A DNA stretch of 64,000 nucleotides from Solanum dulcamara. Taxonomy: Eukaryota; Streptophyta; Magnoliopsida; Solanales; Solanaceae. The first letter of the stretch is position 1; every line of letters begins with the position of its first letter. The stretch covers positions 75,239,501-75,303,500 of the forward strand of contig NC_077240.1 of assembly GCF_947179165.1 (NCBI RefSeq), written 5' to 3'. The notes under the pieces were generated by a model. The model did no database searches. It worked only from the letters and a program-made list of their open reading frames with translations, and had not been told where the DNA came from. Positions 36,996 to 49,369 of this stretch are shown one piece after another. Made by a program: the position numbers and the translations under genes.

Positions 36996-37000
36996 AGTAT

Positions 37001-39786
37001 TCAACAAAGATCAATTCATTCAAAACTAACAAATTTTCTATAGATGCTGATTTATAAAGGATCATCATATCCCTTTGTTTAGCAAATACAAAGAAGTCAA
37101 AAGAACAAAAAAAAATTAAAAGTGATAATTTTTCGTGAAAAACAAAAGTCATTAGGATTCATCAGATGAAAATAAGATGATCAAAATACGAGCAACAATG
37201 CCTTGTTCAAATCCCCAGCAAACCATGTACATACGCCTTTGATAAATATTTTTTAGCATGTTAATTGAATCATATGTCTTGGTTTAGGTTTAATAGTTTC
37301 ACCATATTAATTGAAACTATATCTACATGATTCGTTTAATATTTTTAGCATGTTAATTTATACAGAAATCATGTCTACGATTTAATAAATATACATGATA
37401 TTTAATAACAGAGTGGCTGGCAGTTTGAACAAAACATATGAGAGTTCGACAGGTTATTTAATACATATTAATAAGTAAAAATATTAAAATTAGAAGATTG
37501 ATTAAAATGCATCAAGTTTACCGATATTTGAACAATAGGTTGATCTTAAAATTTGTGACAAACGTATTTCACTTAAAATTAAAATCTAAGCATCGATAAA
37601 AGCATAACTTTAATAATTAAAATTAACTAACTCTTTTTGGCATATTCATCTAGCGCGCACACACACATAAAATTATGTTAAAGTAAAATAAATACAAGTA
37701 GCACGTAGATTTCCCCTCCCCCTTACACAGTCCCCAACTATTTTATTATATAGAGAGAGTTATTACAAAATTACTACATAACCGAATACAAATAACACTT
37801 TAGGGAAACAGTAATAATAATAAAATTTAAACTACAAAGCAATCCATCCGAAAATGTTTCCCAAACCCCAACAAACTCTTCTTGTTATTTGAACTTTAAA
37901 GTCCAAACCCTGCTAAATCATAAAAAAATACAAACAACATACAAATAATATGGAGGTATAACATGATTATATAATTTTATTTCAATAAAGCAAACAAGCA
38001 AGGCAAGAACATTTTTAAAAAATAATAAACTAACATTTAAGAAAGGTTGGACTAACCTGGATACCTCAGTTAGGAGGAAATGTAAAGAAAATTCAGACAG
38101 CGATGCCAAAAACTAAAAACAGAATAATAAAAGTATGCAAGAAACTTTTGTTTTTATTTTCGTTTGAGGTATTAAGAATGTAAAGTAAAAATGTTTTCTT
38201 CTCTCTTCTTTCTCAACTCTTTGTGCTTTTTGTGTTCTCTCTTTTTTCTCCAAATGAGGATGGGTTTCTTTTATAATAATGAAAGATTTCAAGAAACAAG
38301 AAAAATCAACAAAAATGGCTTCACTCTTTTTCAAAACTTTGGTTCAATAAGTCCATAAAAGGAGCCAATATTTCAAAAGAGATATCAAATTTTAACCACA
38401 AAATAAAATAATATTTCAATAACAAAATTTGTCAAGATTTTCAACAACCAAATCAATTATTGTGATTTGGTCAAATCTGATCAAACATTATTTCAAAATT
38501 TGGTGAAAAAAAGTTAGAAAAACAGCTAACAAAGTCTCAAAAATCATGGCAAGAGGGACCAATAATTGTAGAAGAATTATTTCCTTAAATGAATAAAGAC
38601 TAAATGAAAGCCAAAATTAAACAAAGACTACCATAAACAACGAAATAAGAATATGTTTAAATAATTATTTAAGGCAATAAGAAGTCGATTGAAGATGAAT
38701 TTCAATGCCCAAAGTAAAATCTATCACAGAAGTAGTAGGCACATGATAACCCATCCAAATAATTAAAGTAACAAAATTACTTTAAACTTTACTTTAAAGT
38801 AGTGGAGTACTAACTTTATTTTAAATTCAATAAAGGGGCAAGATTAATCATGCTAAATGCCAAAATAATTACTAAATGTTAGCAAATCAAGAAAAACATT
38901 AATTAAATTACTATAATTATTTCCCAGCAATCAAGCATTTCAATCAATAAATTATGTTATAATCGGTAAAACATTAAACCTTTACCAAATCTAATCAAGA
39001 AAACAAAATATCGATTATCAGTTAGCTAATCAAATAGATACCCAGATTAAAGGTTATTCTTAAGTTCTTACCAAAACAAAAGCAATAATTCTAGAAAGGG
39101 GAAAGGGACAATCATGTTACACAAAAACAATCAGAATTAGAGCTAATTTTGAAATTGAAAAATGAAATTTTATTTGAGCTAATTTGAAATTGAAAGAGAT
39201 CAAATAGTTGACTAAATTTGATAGTCAAGGAGGCTCAAACGTATGGAGATATCAAACCAAAGAATTCTCATGATAAAATTTCAGTCATAGCATGCCACAA
39301 ATCAAGATAACATGTGTATTGATTCTGAACAAAAAGAATTTGAATCTAAATAGAACCTGCAACTCACACATATAAAATAAAAATCTAAAAGTAAACAAAC
39401 TAACAACTTGGTATACCTCAACTTCAATAATTCATGTGAAACGGAAATAGAGAACTAAAGTGACGGAGTAATAATAAAATCAGAAACCGTACCTAGACGG
39501 ATCTATAAAGATCCGCCTTTGACCAGACAAGCTCAAACCCAATAATCCTTGGTCGATCTGGACATGGACACGATGGAAGCCATCATCATCGCCGCTTCTA
39601 ATCGGAGTTCTTTGGTTGAAGCGACGTTTCATTATTTCTGCTGAAGCAACCATCTTCTCGCCGGAAGAGAAGCGGAATGAGAAGAAGAGGTTGAATGATG
39701 GTTCTCCACCAATCGTGGTGGAGCAGTGGTGATGTTTTTCTCATCGACAGCAGGATGAAATGAGGGAGAAAGAGTTGCGCAGCATG
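37001..39786 (-). repeat. LTR-like AT-rich region, probably Ogre-type LTR in minus orientation
   Basis: About 2.8 kb without a gene. Read on the minus strand it has a TATA-like TTATAAAAG near 38272 followed by a purine-rich leader (GAGAAAAAAGAGAGAACAC), the layout of a U3/R junction. It joins the tandem-repeat region to its right and ends at the Athila target site. ORFs at 37918 and 38113 have no family features. Confidence 0.45.
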
Positions 39787-40653
39787 AGGTGGTGTGGTTG
39801 TATTCTCCGGACAGCAGATCGCCGGAGACGTTCACTGTGGTTGCTGCATGGAGGAGATGAAGAGTAGCGATGATTGTCCCTTTCTTCGCCAGTGGTGTTG
39901 CATGGAGCAGATGGTTCTTCACCGATGGTTGTTGTTGTCTTCTCTGGACAGCAACTCGTGCAGCTGAGGAGAGGAAGAAGGCGACAACCGTGGTTATGTG
40001 CCGGTGAAGAGGAGACGACGAAGTGGAGTGGTGTTGAAGGCAGTGAGTCGGTGAAGACGCAAAGATAGTGAGGGTGTAGAGGAGAGGTGGTCAGCGGCTC
40101 CTCTTCTCTTTTGGAGAAGATGAAGTGAATGAGAAAAGGAAAAAAATCCTTTAGGTTTAGGGTGTTTGGTAATTAGAAATAGGAGTTGTAATCTTAGCCG
40201 TTCATCAATTTTGATGATCGGTTGGGATTGGATATTAATATTTGATAAAGATGAGATGGATGGTGTGATTAAAAGACGGATTTAAGATTTGAATTTGGGT
40301 CATGCTGAATTTAATTTAGACTAAAATTAAAATGAATTGAATAAAAAGGACTATGCTTAAAATAAAATGAAGGAAAAATGTGAATAAGTTACTATATAAT
40401 TAAAAACCATAATATATTGAATAAGGAAAATCCTAAACTTTATCAAGTAATAATTTTTTTATAGATAAAGTAACTACCTATGTATATACTATGTAAATAT
40501 ATGTATATATATGTATAACGTACATATGTATATCATACGTACTAAAATAGATGTATAATATATACTAACATAATTAAGTAAAGATAGAATAAACTTAATT
40601 AAGTAATAATCTTTTATATGCATATGTATATAAGATGTATTAAAATAGATATG

Positions 40654-40697
<44 letters not shown>

Positions 40698-41884
40698 GTA
40701 ATGACCTTGAAGGTCATTTTTTTAAAATTTGTGTGAAATTACCATTTTACCCCTGTTATTAGTGCCCCCGAGTATTATTTGATCGGTTTGTGTAGTTGAA
40801 AGTGTCAAAAACTTAATGATTTGTAAATTGTGTAATTTCTTGAGTTTTATAGAGTTAAGAGGTAAAAAAATAATTTTTGATACCAACTGGAGCTACGAGT
40901 CTCGAACAGAATTTCGTCAATTCCAGAAGCTTCAGATTGTGGAAATTGGTCTAAGAGAGTTTACGAAATTTGTTTTGGAGTTGTATCGAAGATTTGAGGT
41001 TTTGAGTTAGGAATTTAAGGTGGTGTGGTTGTATTCTCCGGACAGCAGATCGCCGGAGACGTTCACTGTGGTTGCTGCATGGAGGAGATGAAGAGTAGCG
41101 ATGATTGTCCCTTTCTTCGCCAGTGGTGTTGCATGGAGCAGATGGTTCTTCACCGATGGTTGTTGTTGTCTTCTCTAGACAGCAACTCGTGCAGCTGAGG
41201 AGAGGAAGAAGGCGACAACCGTGGTTATGTGCCGGTGAAGAGGAGACGACGAAGTGGAGTGGTGTTGAAGGCAGTGAGTCGGTGAAGACGCAAAGATAGT
41301 GAGGGTGTAGAGGAGGGGTGGTCAGCGGCTCCTCTTCTCTTTTGGAGAAGATGAAGTGAATGAGAAAAGGAAAAAAATCCTTTAGGTTTAGGGTGTTTGG
41401 TAATTAGAAATAGGAGTTGTAATCTTAGCCGTTCATCAATTTTGATGATCGGTTGGGATTGGATATTAATATTTGATAAAGATGAGATGGATGGTGTGAT
41501 TAAAAGACGGATTTAAGATTTGAATTTGGGTCATGCTGAATTTAATTTAGACTAAAATTAAAATGAATTGAATAAAAAGGACTATGCTTAAAATAAAATG
41601 AAGGAAAAATGTGAATAAGTTACTATATAATTAAAAACCATAATATATTGAATAAGGAAAATCCTAAACTTTATCAAGTAATAATTTTTTTATAGATAAA
41701 GTAACTACCTATGTATATACTATGTAAATATATGTATATATATGTATAACGTACATATGTATATCATACGTACTAAAATAGATGTATAATATATACTAAC
41801 ATAATTAAGTAAAGATAGAATAAACTTAATTAAGTAATAATCTTTTATATGCATATGTATATAAGATGTATTAAAATAGATATG

Positions 41885-41956
<72 letters not shown>

Positions 41957-43723
41957 GTAATGACCTTGAAGGTTATTTTTTTAAAATTTGTGTGAAATTA
42001 CCATTTTACCCCTGTTATTAGTGCCCCTGAGTATTATTTGATCGGTTTGTGTAGTTGAAAGTGTCAAAAACTTAATGATTTGTAAATTGTGTAATTTCTT
42101 GAGTTTTATAGAGTTAAGAGGTGAAAAAATAATTTTTGATACCAACTGGAGCTACGAGTCTCGAACAGAATTTCGTCAATTCCAGAAGCTTCGGATTGTG
42201 GAAATTGGTCTAAGAGAGTTTACGAAATTAGTTTTGAAGTTGTATCGAAGATTTGAGGTTTTGAGTTAGGAATTTAAGGTGGTGTGGTTGTCTTCTCCGG
42301 ACAGCAGATCGCCGGAGACGTTCACTGTGGTTGCTGCATGGAGGAGATGAAGAGTAGCGATGATTGTCCCTTTCTTCGCCAGTGGTGTTGCATGGAGCAG
42401 ATGGTTCTTCACCGATGGTTGTTGTTGTCTTCTCTGGACAGCAACTCGTGCAGCTGAGGAGAGGAAGAAGGCGACAACCGTGGTTATGTGCTAGTGAAGA
42501 GGAGACGACGAAGTGGAGTGGTGTTGAAGGCAGTGAGTCGGTGAAGACGCAAAGATAGTGAGGGTGTAGAGGAGGGGTGGTCAGCGGCTCCTCTTCTCTT
42601 TTGGAGAAGATGAAGTGAATGAGAAAAGGAAAAAAATCCTTTAGGTTTAGGGTGTTTGGTAATTAGAAATAGGAGTTGTAATCTTAGCCGTTCATCAATT
42701 TTGATGATCGGTTGGGATTGGATATTAATATTTGATAAAGATGAGATGGATGGTGTGATTAAAAGACGGATTTAAGATTTGAATTTGGGTCATGCTGAAT
42801 TTAATTTAGACTAAAATTAAAATGAATTGAATAAAAAGGACTATGCTTAAAATAAAATGGAGGAAAAATGTGAATAAGTTACTATATAATTAAAAACCAT
42901 AATATATTGAATAAGGAAAATCCTAAACTTTATCAAGTAATAATTTTTTTATAGATAAAGTAACTACCTATGTATATACTATGTAAATATATGTATATAT
43001 ATGTATAACGTACATATGTATATCATACGTACTAAAATAGATGTATAATATATACTAACATAATTAAGTAAAGATAGAATAAACTTAATTAAGTAATAAT
43101 CTTTTATATGCATATGTATATAAGATGTATTAAAATAGATATGTAATATATATATATATATATAAAAAAATGTAATGACCTTGAAGGTCATTTTTTTAAA
43201 ATTTGTGTGAAATTACCATTTTACCCCTGTTATTAGTGCCCCCGAGTATTATTTGATCGGTTTGTGTAGTTGAAAGTGTCAAAAACTTAATGATTTGTAA
43301 ATTGTGTAATTTCTTGAGTTTTATAGAGTTAAGAGGTGAAAAAATAATTTTTGATACCAACTGGAGCTACGAGTCTCGAACAGAATTTCGTCAATTCCAG
43401 AAGCTTCGAATTGTGGAAATTGGTCTAAGAGAGTTTACGAAATTAGTTTTGAAGTTGTATCGAAGATTTGAGGTTTTGAGTTAGGAATTTAAGGTGGTGT
43501 GGTTGTATTCTCCGGACAGCAGATCGCCGGAGACGTTCACTGTGGTTGCTGCATGGAGGAGATGAAGAGTAGCGATGATTGTCCCTTTCTTCGCCAGTGG
43601 TGTTGCATGGAGCAGATGGTTCTTCACCGATGGTTGTTGTTGTCTTCTCTGGACAGCAACTCGTGCAGCTGAGGAGAGGAAGAAGGCGACAACCGTGGTT
43701 ATGTGCCGGTGAAGAGGAGACGA
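39787..43723 (+). repeat. Tandem array of about 1.2-kb units (three full and one partial)
   Basis: Units begin with AGGTGGTGTGG at 39787, 41018, 42277 and 43492, with lengths 1231, 1259, 1215 and 232 bp. Each full unit has part A (232 bp), part B (to the TA run) and part C (the first ~320 bp of a solo LTR, starting TGTAATGACC). The length variation lies in the TA run. Copies are almost identical. The last partial unit stops at GAGGAGACGA and continues into the rest of the solo LTR. Repeated 64-codon ORFs in the array are not genes. Confidence 0.9.
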
Positions 43724-46501
43724 GTTTTGTGTCAAGGAGACCTCGAATTTGAATTTTGATGGTTCCATCAGCTCTGGAATGACCAAATTAGGTTAGTAGC
43801 ATTGTCGGTATGACTATCAAGGCAATCAATACGAGTTCGGGGTGATTTGGCGTTTTTAACTTTGAAAGTTAGCCTATGGTTGACTTTAGTCAACATTCTT
43901 GGAAAACATACTTGGATGAAAATTATGACAGTGCAGTTAGTTCCAAAATATTGATTTTGGTCTAAAACGATCCTTCGTTTGCTTTCCGATATTTTCGGTC
44001 TAATCCTAAGTCCCATTGTGAAATTTGGCTTAAAATAACACTATGAAGTGGGATCCACTTTTTATTAAAATGATCTCGTATAATAATTTTGAATACTTCA
44101 TTGAGTCCAAAATATCAAATTTAGTTGGGTAGCATATTTGATTTATTTTTATCAAGTTACGAACGAATTTTGAAGATCCGTTCGGAGACTTTAAATAATG
44201 CAAAAATCAGAAAAATCTGATGCAAAAGTGAAGATTTTTCAGATTTTTCTCACTTTGAACCCTCATTTCTTGAGCTTTTCAAATCCAAATCTAGCAATTC
44301 AAGAGGCTATCTTCAAGATAATTTCATGGGGAGTCCATTGGCGAGCACGGAATCTTGATTAGAAGCTTCATTGGAGGTAATATTTGATGATTTAGATGCT
44401 GCCTCGACCATTTTTGGATTTAGATTTTTGTAAACTTTGGAAGATGATTTCTTGGCCATCTTAGATCCGAATTCTGTGATTCAAAGCTCTAAATTGTGTA
44501 GTTTTTCCGTAGGAATCCAGCGGGGATATCAGAAACTTGATTACGAGCTTCGTGTGAGGTAAATTCGCTACTGTAGTTGCTGCCTTTATCATTTTCGAGT
44601 TGGAATTTTAATGGATTTTGGAGGATTGTTTCTTGGTCATTTTAGCTCCATTTTTAATGATTTTTGGATCTAAATTGTGAGTTTTTTTGTAGGGGACATC
44701 GTGGTGAGATTATACTTTACCAGTTTCTGCAATTATTATCTTCCAAAACATCTTTAAATCAAGATTTCAAAGTTGGGTTATGGGGTTTTCTTCCAAATTA
44801 GAAAATTGTATTTTTATGATTTGAAACTCGATTCTTGCTCGATTTTAATGGATTTTTCAGCCAAGAACTCTACTCGATGTGTAGAATATAATTTTAAATA
44901 AAATTCCAAATTTGACCCTTTTTAAAAATAATTAATTTTTGGATCATTTTACCCTAGTTTCAAAACCTATCAATATGAGTGTCATTGGACTCCTTGTGAT
45001 GTGTATGGTCCATTGTTGATAGTGGGTTGTCATTTTGGGTGTTGAATTCGAGAGTTGCTTGTCCGGTGGAGGTGTTCAAGTGCGGTTTCGGCAATTAAGG
45101 TAGGTTTGACTATCCTTCTTTCAGGCTGAGATGGGGTAATTAGTCATTCATATGTTATGGACTTTGGTATGGGATTGTAGTATGAGTTGAGAATGTTATA
45201 TATATTTTGATGTCTGTGTGGGAGCTTATTTATTTATGTGTTGACGTGTGGGGGCTTATTTATATTACAAAGCTTGTGTGGGGGCCTTATTTGTTATCTT
45301 ATTTGCTTTGAGATCATGTAATTCATGATTTTCCTAGAAGAGAGGCTTGAGGGTATTATTTGACTTGTGATGCCCGCCTGAGGGGTTGAATTGGGGAGTT
45401 TGAGCATGTCTGAATATTGAAATATTGTTGAGAAAGTGGTGAACACTTAAATTGAAATATTTCCTTTCCATTTCTATTTATTGAGGGTGAGTATTATGTG
45501 TAGGTTAAGTTTTGAGAACTTTGAACCTTATACTACATGTTGAGTTGAATATTGCTTCTATGCCATGTGTTTTGATGCATTCATCCTCATTCATCATATC
45601 ATGAAACATAGGAAGTTGAGAAATATGAAAATTCTTTTTGAGAAAGAAAATGAAACACCTTTAAACCTTTGTGTCTTGACTCTCTGACCGAGGCAGTTTT
45701 ACAGTAGGGTAGTGGATGCATTATGATCTCTTTACCACGAGGAGGTGGCAAAGATAATGAGATATTGTGATTGAGGTATATGGTCTGCAAGATCCCCATG
45801 GGTCCTGCTTGGTAGCACTGCTCGGCAAGTGTATACAACAGGTTGTGCGATAGTCTTGATTCCATCGTACCACCACATCATTGCATTATCATATTCCATT
45901 GCATTGAATTGATATCTATGCTGCTTGAATTATCTGGTCAATTATGATTATGAGCTGTTATTATGGGTTTACTTTACTCGCGCCATTATATATATAAATT
46001 GGTTGCATCGATGCCGAAGTGGGATTTTTCTGTATGCAGATGGAAGCGTTCCTTAGTTTATTTCATAGGTTTGATTAATTTCTTATACTCAATCGGCTAA
46101 ACCCTACTGAGTACATGTGAATTGTACTCACCCCTACTTCTGTGTTCCTTTTTAATGCAGATACTAGTCAGGGTACCTCACGTGGCAGCTGATATTCTAA
46201 CGGATTGTATATTCTCAGATTAGTGGTGAGGTTCCAAAATTCGGATCGTCACTAGTCTATCTTTATTTCTTAGTATTTTGTATCATTCAGAGACTTATGT
46301 TGTATCTTCAGACTCGAACTTTGTATTAGATGTTCTTTATACTTATGACACTAGGTTTTGGGATAATTTATTTATTGTCTTTCTTTTCATTTAAATTGTG
46401 GCTTACACATCAAGTCTCGTATGAGTTTTACTTTTATGCTTACACATCAAGTTGGATTTTGGGATGTGTGCCATCATGACCTCGGTTTTTGGGTCATGAC
46501 A
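40697..46501 (+). mobile_element. Solo LTR interrupted by the tandem array
   Basis: Starts TGTAATGACCTTGAAGGTCA (a terminal hairpin) and ends CTCGGTTTTTGGGTCATGACA. Removing the tandem copies leaves about 3.1 kb. It lies in a TA-rich target; TATAAA is present on both sides in one copy but the sequence is low-complexity. No internal coding region is attached, so it is a solo LTR. Inside, TGAATTGTACTCACC and a GCAGATACTAGTCAGGGTACC stretch (46100-46180) resemble the R/U5 of Solanaceae gypsy LTRs. Confidence 0.65.
41888..41953. repeat. (TA)n microsatellite in the tandem array
   Basis: About 32 TA repeats. The equivalent runs in the other units (about 40650-40692 and 43146-43163) are shorter, showing slippage after duplication. 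Confidence 0.9.
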
Positions 46502-46853
46502 TATAAATAAGTAAATTATAAAATAAACTTAATTAAATAATATATATATATATATATATATTATAAAAAGAAAATACACACATATACATAATATATACTA
46601 AATAGACATGTAAAAATATTCGAAAGTATGAAGCTCGTTATTTTAATTTTAGAATAAAAATAATAAATATAAAAGTAATAATATTAATAAATGGTAAAAT
46701 ATTGTAAATTATGAATGTCAGAATATACGATTTATTGGGTAAAACTAAATCTAAATTTATTTATTTAATAAATAAATAATTTTAAAAAATCTCTATCTAT
46801 TAAGATAGCGATCCGAAAAATAGTTATAGGTTGATTAAAACTGGGTGTCAACA
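46502..46853 (-). repeat. Terminal segment of the nested block
   Basis: 352 bp continuing part B of the array (AATAAACTTAATTAA is shared) and ending CTGGGTGTCAACA. No gene. Confidence 0.5.
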
Positions 46854-46858
46854 GTGAG

Positions 46859-47179
46859 TTTGAGTTCTTTTCTTTTCATCTGAAGCTTAGAGGAGATTTT
46901 GAGAGGTAATTGATTGATGTCCAGCAATCTCTCTTGTCCTTTTACTAATGCTTTGTTCTATTTTGAGAAACAAAGACGTATTGAGACTGATTTTTAACTT
47001 TTACTTCCCTTTTACTAGAGGCTTGTACACATGACAATCATATTTTGGAGGTTAGTTGAGATTATTTAAGTCTTCTGCATTTGTATATAAGTTTTGCTTC
47101 GTTACTTCCACTTTATTATTTGTATTTGTTGGGTTAGGCTGACTAGTTCTTGGGGGGGAGAAGAAAATGTGTCATTACA
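46859..47179 (+). mobile_element. Old LTR-like fragment, right half
   Basis: Continues 3413-4551 across the nested block. It ends GTGTCATTACA, a plausible LTR terminus, shortly after a G-rich run. Family unidentified. Confidence 0.35.
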
Positions 47180-47869
47180 CCCGATTTTGAATCGTGAAAC
47201 TTTTTTTCAAATTGTAAGAGGGCAAGAGAACTTATTTCTTTATAGGGGGGTAGGATGAGCCATGCATATACTCCCTCCAAATTACTTTACTTGTCACACT
47301 TTCTCTTACTCGTCCTTAAGAAACTATGTGTTTTGACTATATATCATATTCTTATTCCCTTTTTAATCTCTTTTCAATAAACAAAGGAGGCTTAATCTAA
47401 ACAATTACAGTATTAAAATATGTGTATCAGTGTATGTACTTTTTTCACTTAGATTTTCTATGTTAATTGGTCAATGTTTATTACTTTTAAGAACAATTAT
47501 TACTAAGAGAAAAAGGAAAAGAATGTACTCAATTATTATATCTTGATTTTTCAAAATGACAATTATTTGAACCGTCTATTTTTAAGGGTAAATCACCTAA
47601 ATGTACAATATTTAAAAAATATTTACCACATAGAGCAACATAATTATTTTAACCATATATAGCAATTTGTTTGAATTAAATTAAGTAAGGTCCTTACTCT
47701 TCTAAAACTCTCACCCGCTATTTTCTCTTCCCCTGTTTCTCTCCAAATTTGCTACACCAACATCCTCTCCAATCTTCTCACCCATAATTTTCTCCAAAAT
47801 TAGGGCAATACTTACTTTCATAGCTTCTCAACCACGACTTTTTACAACATTAATACTCCAATTTTGGAA

Positions 47870-48228
47870 TTAAGTGATGTGTATTCGGTGGATAGGGAAT
47901 TACTCGACAAGCACAAGATTTTAAGATATATCAAATTTAAAATTATTGAAGGAATGAGGCCAGTGAAATGATTATTACCTAAATCTAACTGCCTAATTTA
48001 GGTTAGGTTGCCAATTGAATTAGAAATGCGACCAGAGATTTTCATGGAAGAAATATCCAACTTCATTAATAGAGTGTTTCTCCAGTAGAGCTTTGGTAAA
48101 ACTCCTTTGAGAAGATCACTCCCATTGAATTTGAGATTTTCCAAGTGTGGCAGAAGGAAAAAGCTCTCTGGGAGAACACCTCATAGATTAGTGAATCCAA
48201 GATCCACATACCTTAAGGATTCTAAATT
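47870..48228 (-). pseudogene. LRR receptor-like protein fragment
   Basis: Reading the minus strand from 48228 gives consecutive leucine-rich repeats in one frame: LRYVDLGFTNL, GVLPESFFLLPHLENLKF, KLDISSMKISGRISNSIGNL, IRQLDLGNNHFTGLIPS and LIYLKILCLSSNSLS. The spacing and the LP.S/IP.S phrases are those of extracellular plant LRRs in receptor-like proteins of the Cf/RLP type. Two in-frame stops, TGA near 48182 and TAA near 48000, interrupt it, each at a position where a transition from CGA or CAA would account for it. About 115 residues remain, without signal peptide or membrane segment. It lies inside the MULE, so it was probably captured. Family assignment is confident; which gene it came from is not known. 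Confidence 0.75.
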
Positions 48229-48289
48229 TATTTTTGAATTCAGGATCAAAATTAAAATATTTGACATTCAAAATTAGATTATTAATATA

Positions 48290-49110
48290 TTAGTTCAAGT
48301 TTAATTTATTTTTTGTGGTCTATAGATCACTGAAGATTTTTTCATTGGATACAATTTTCATTCGTGACTAATTCTCTTCTAATTCAATTTTAGTGTGTAT
48401 ACAATTCATTTTTAGTTCAAGTCTAACTCATTTTGAGTTCTATGGATTACTGGAGGCTTTTTCAATAGCTATATTTTTCATTCGTATCTAATTTTCTTCT
48501 AATTCAACTTTAGTGTGTATGTAATTCATTTTTAGTTCAAGTCTTATTCATTACCCTGACTTTATCGCTCTCATTATTTATATTTTTATATTGTTTGCTA
48601 TATGACTGGCTCTACTGACCTATGTCTTATTTTCCTTATTTCTCCTCCCTTGTTTTTCTCTCTTAAGCCGAGGGTCTTTCGGAAACAGCCGCCCTACCTT
48701 TTAAGGTGGGGGTTAGGTCTGCGTACACTCTACCCTCCCCAGACTCCACATGGTGGGACTATACTGGGTTTGTTGTTGTTGTTGTTGTAGTAGTTCAAGT
48801 CTAATTCATTTTTGTGTTCTATGGATTATTGGAGGCTTTTAATAGCTACATTTTCCATCTGTGTCTAATTCTATTCTAATTCAAGTTTAATATGTATATA
48901 ATAATTTTAGTTCAAGACTAATTCATTATTGTGGTCTATAGATCATTGAAGGCTTTTTCATTAGCTACACTTTTCATTCGTATCGAATTCTCTTCTAATT
49001 CAACTTTAATATGTATATAATTCATTTTTCATTCAAGTTTAATTTATTTTTACTTCAAGTTTCATTTTTGTGGTCTATAGAACACTGAAAGCGTTTTCAA
49101 TACAATATTA
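48290..49110 (-). repeat. Tandem repeat of about 120 bp, left array
   Basis: Units marked by AGTTCAAGTCTAATTCATT recur at 48292, 48412, 48534, 48792, 48907 and about 49030, giving a period of 115-123 bp. A SINE interrupts the third unit. Related units occur at 49806-49960 and 60412-60850. Confidence 0.8.
48553..48791 (+). mobile_element. TS-type SINE
   Basis: A 239-bp insertion ending in (TTG)n with the family core GCCGAGGGTCTTTCGGAAAC, GGTCTGCGTACACTCTACCC and ATACTGGGTTTG. It is flanked by 19-bp duplications AGTTCAAGTCT(T/A)ATTCATT at 48534-48552 and 48792-48810 with one mismatch. TS SINEs are tRNA-derived and restricted mainly to Solanaceae and near relatives, which supports the host assignment. 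A short ORF across it is an artefact. Confidence 0.9.
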
Positions 49111-49369
49111 ATTCATAATGCAGGTTTCAGCTTGATAACACTACTGAAATACTTTAACATTAACGTAGCTATGCATTACATTATATAAAAAAGAAGATAT
49201 ATTTTACATGAACAAAAAACTATAATAAAAGTGTATTTTACATGAACAAAAATCATCTTTAAAAAGATAGCACAAACCAATCTTCAAAACCTAACTAATA
49301 CATCAGCTATAAACTGGTTTTAGACAATATAGTTTTTATAGACATTTTATCTAATATAACTATATTTTT

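Larger units (their letters stand above)
4552..46853. mobile_element. Large nested block bounded by LTR-type ends and a 5-bp target duplication
   Basis: The left end is TGTTGACACCCAATTTTGAC and the right end is CTGGGTGTCAACA. The two termini are inverted copies over about 12 bp and are flanked by GTGAG at 4547-4551 and 46854-46858. This is what a single retroelement insertion leaves. Inside lie a plus-strand Ogre/Tat coding region, a minus-strand LINE, a complete Athila element and a solo LTR. Subtracting the nested insertions leaves roughly 18 kb, within the known range of Ogre-type elements. I could not find the inner LTR ends or a primer site. The right-hand part looks like an LTR in minus orientation, so the block may instead be one LTR filled by insertions. 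Confidence 0.6.

Noticed and set aside
39787..43723. Regular repeats considered as a CRISPR-like array
   Set aside because: Units are over 1.2 kb, contiguous and without spacers, in a plant genome.
39632..43786. Repeated 64-codon plus-strand ORFs and minus-strand ORFs in the tandem array
   Set aside because: They recur only because the DNA is duplicated, lie in LTR-derived sequence and show no protein family features.
48602..48790. 62-codon plus-strand ORF
   Set aside because: It lies across the TS SINE and has no independent support.
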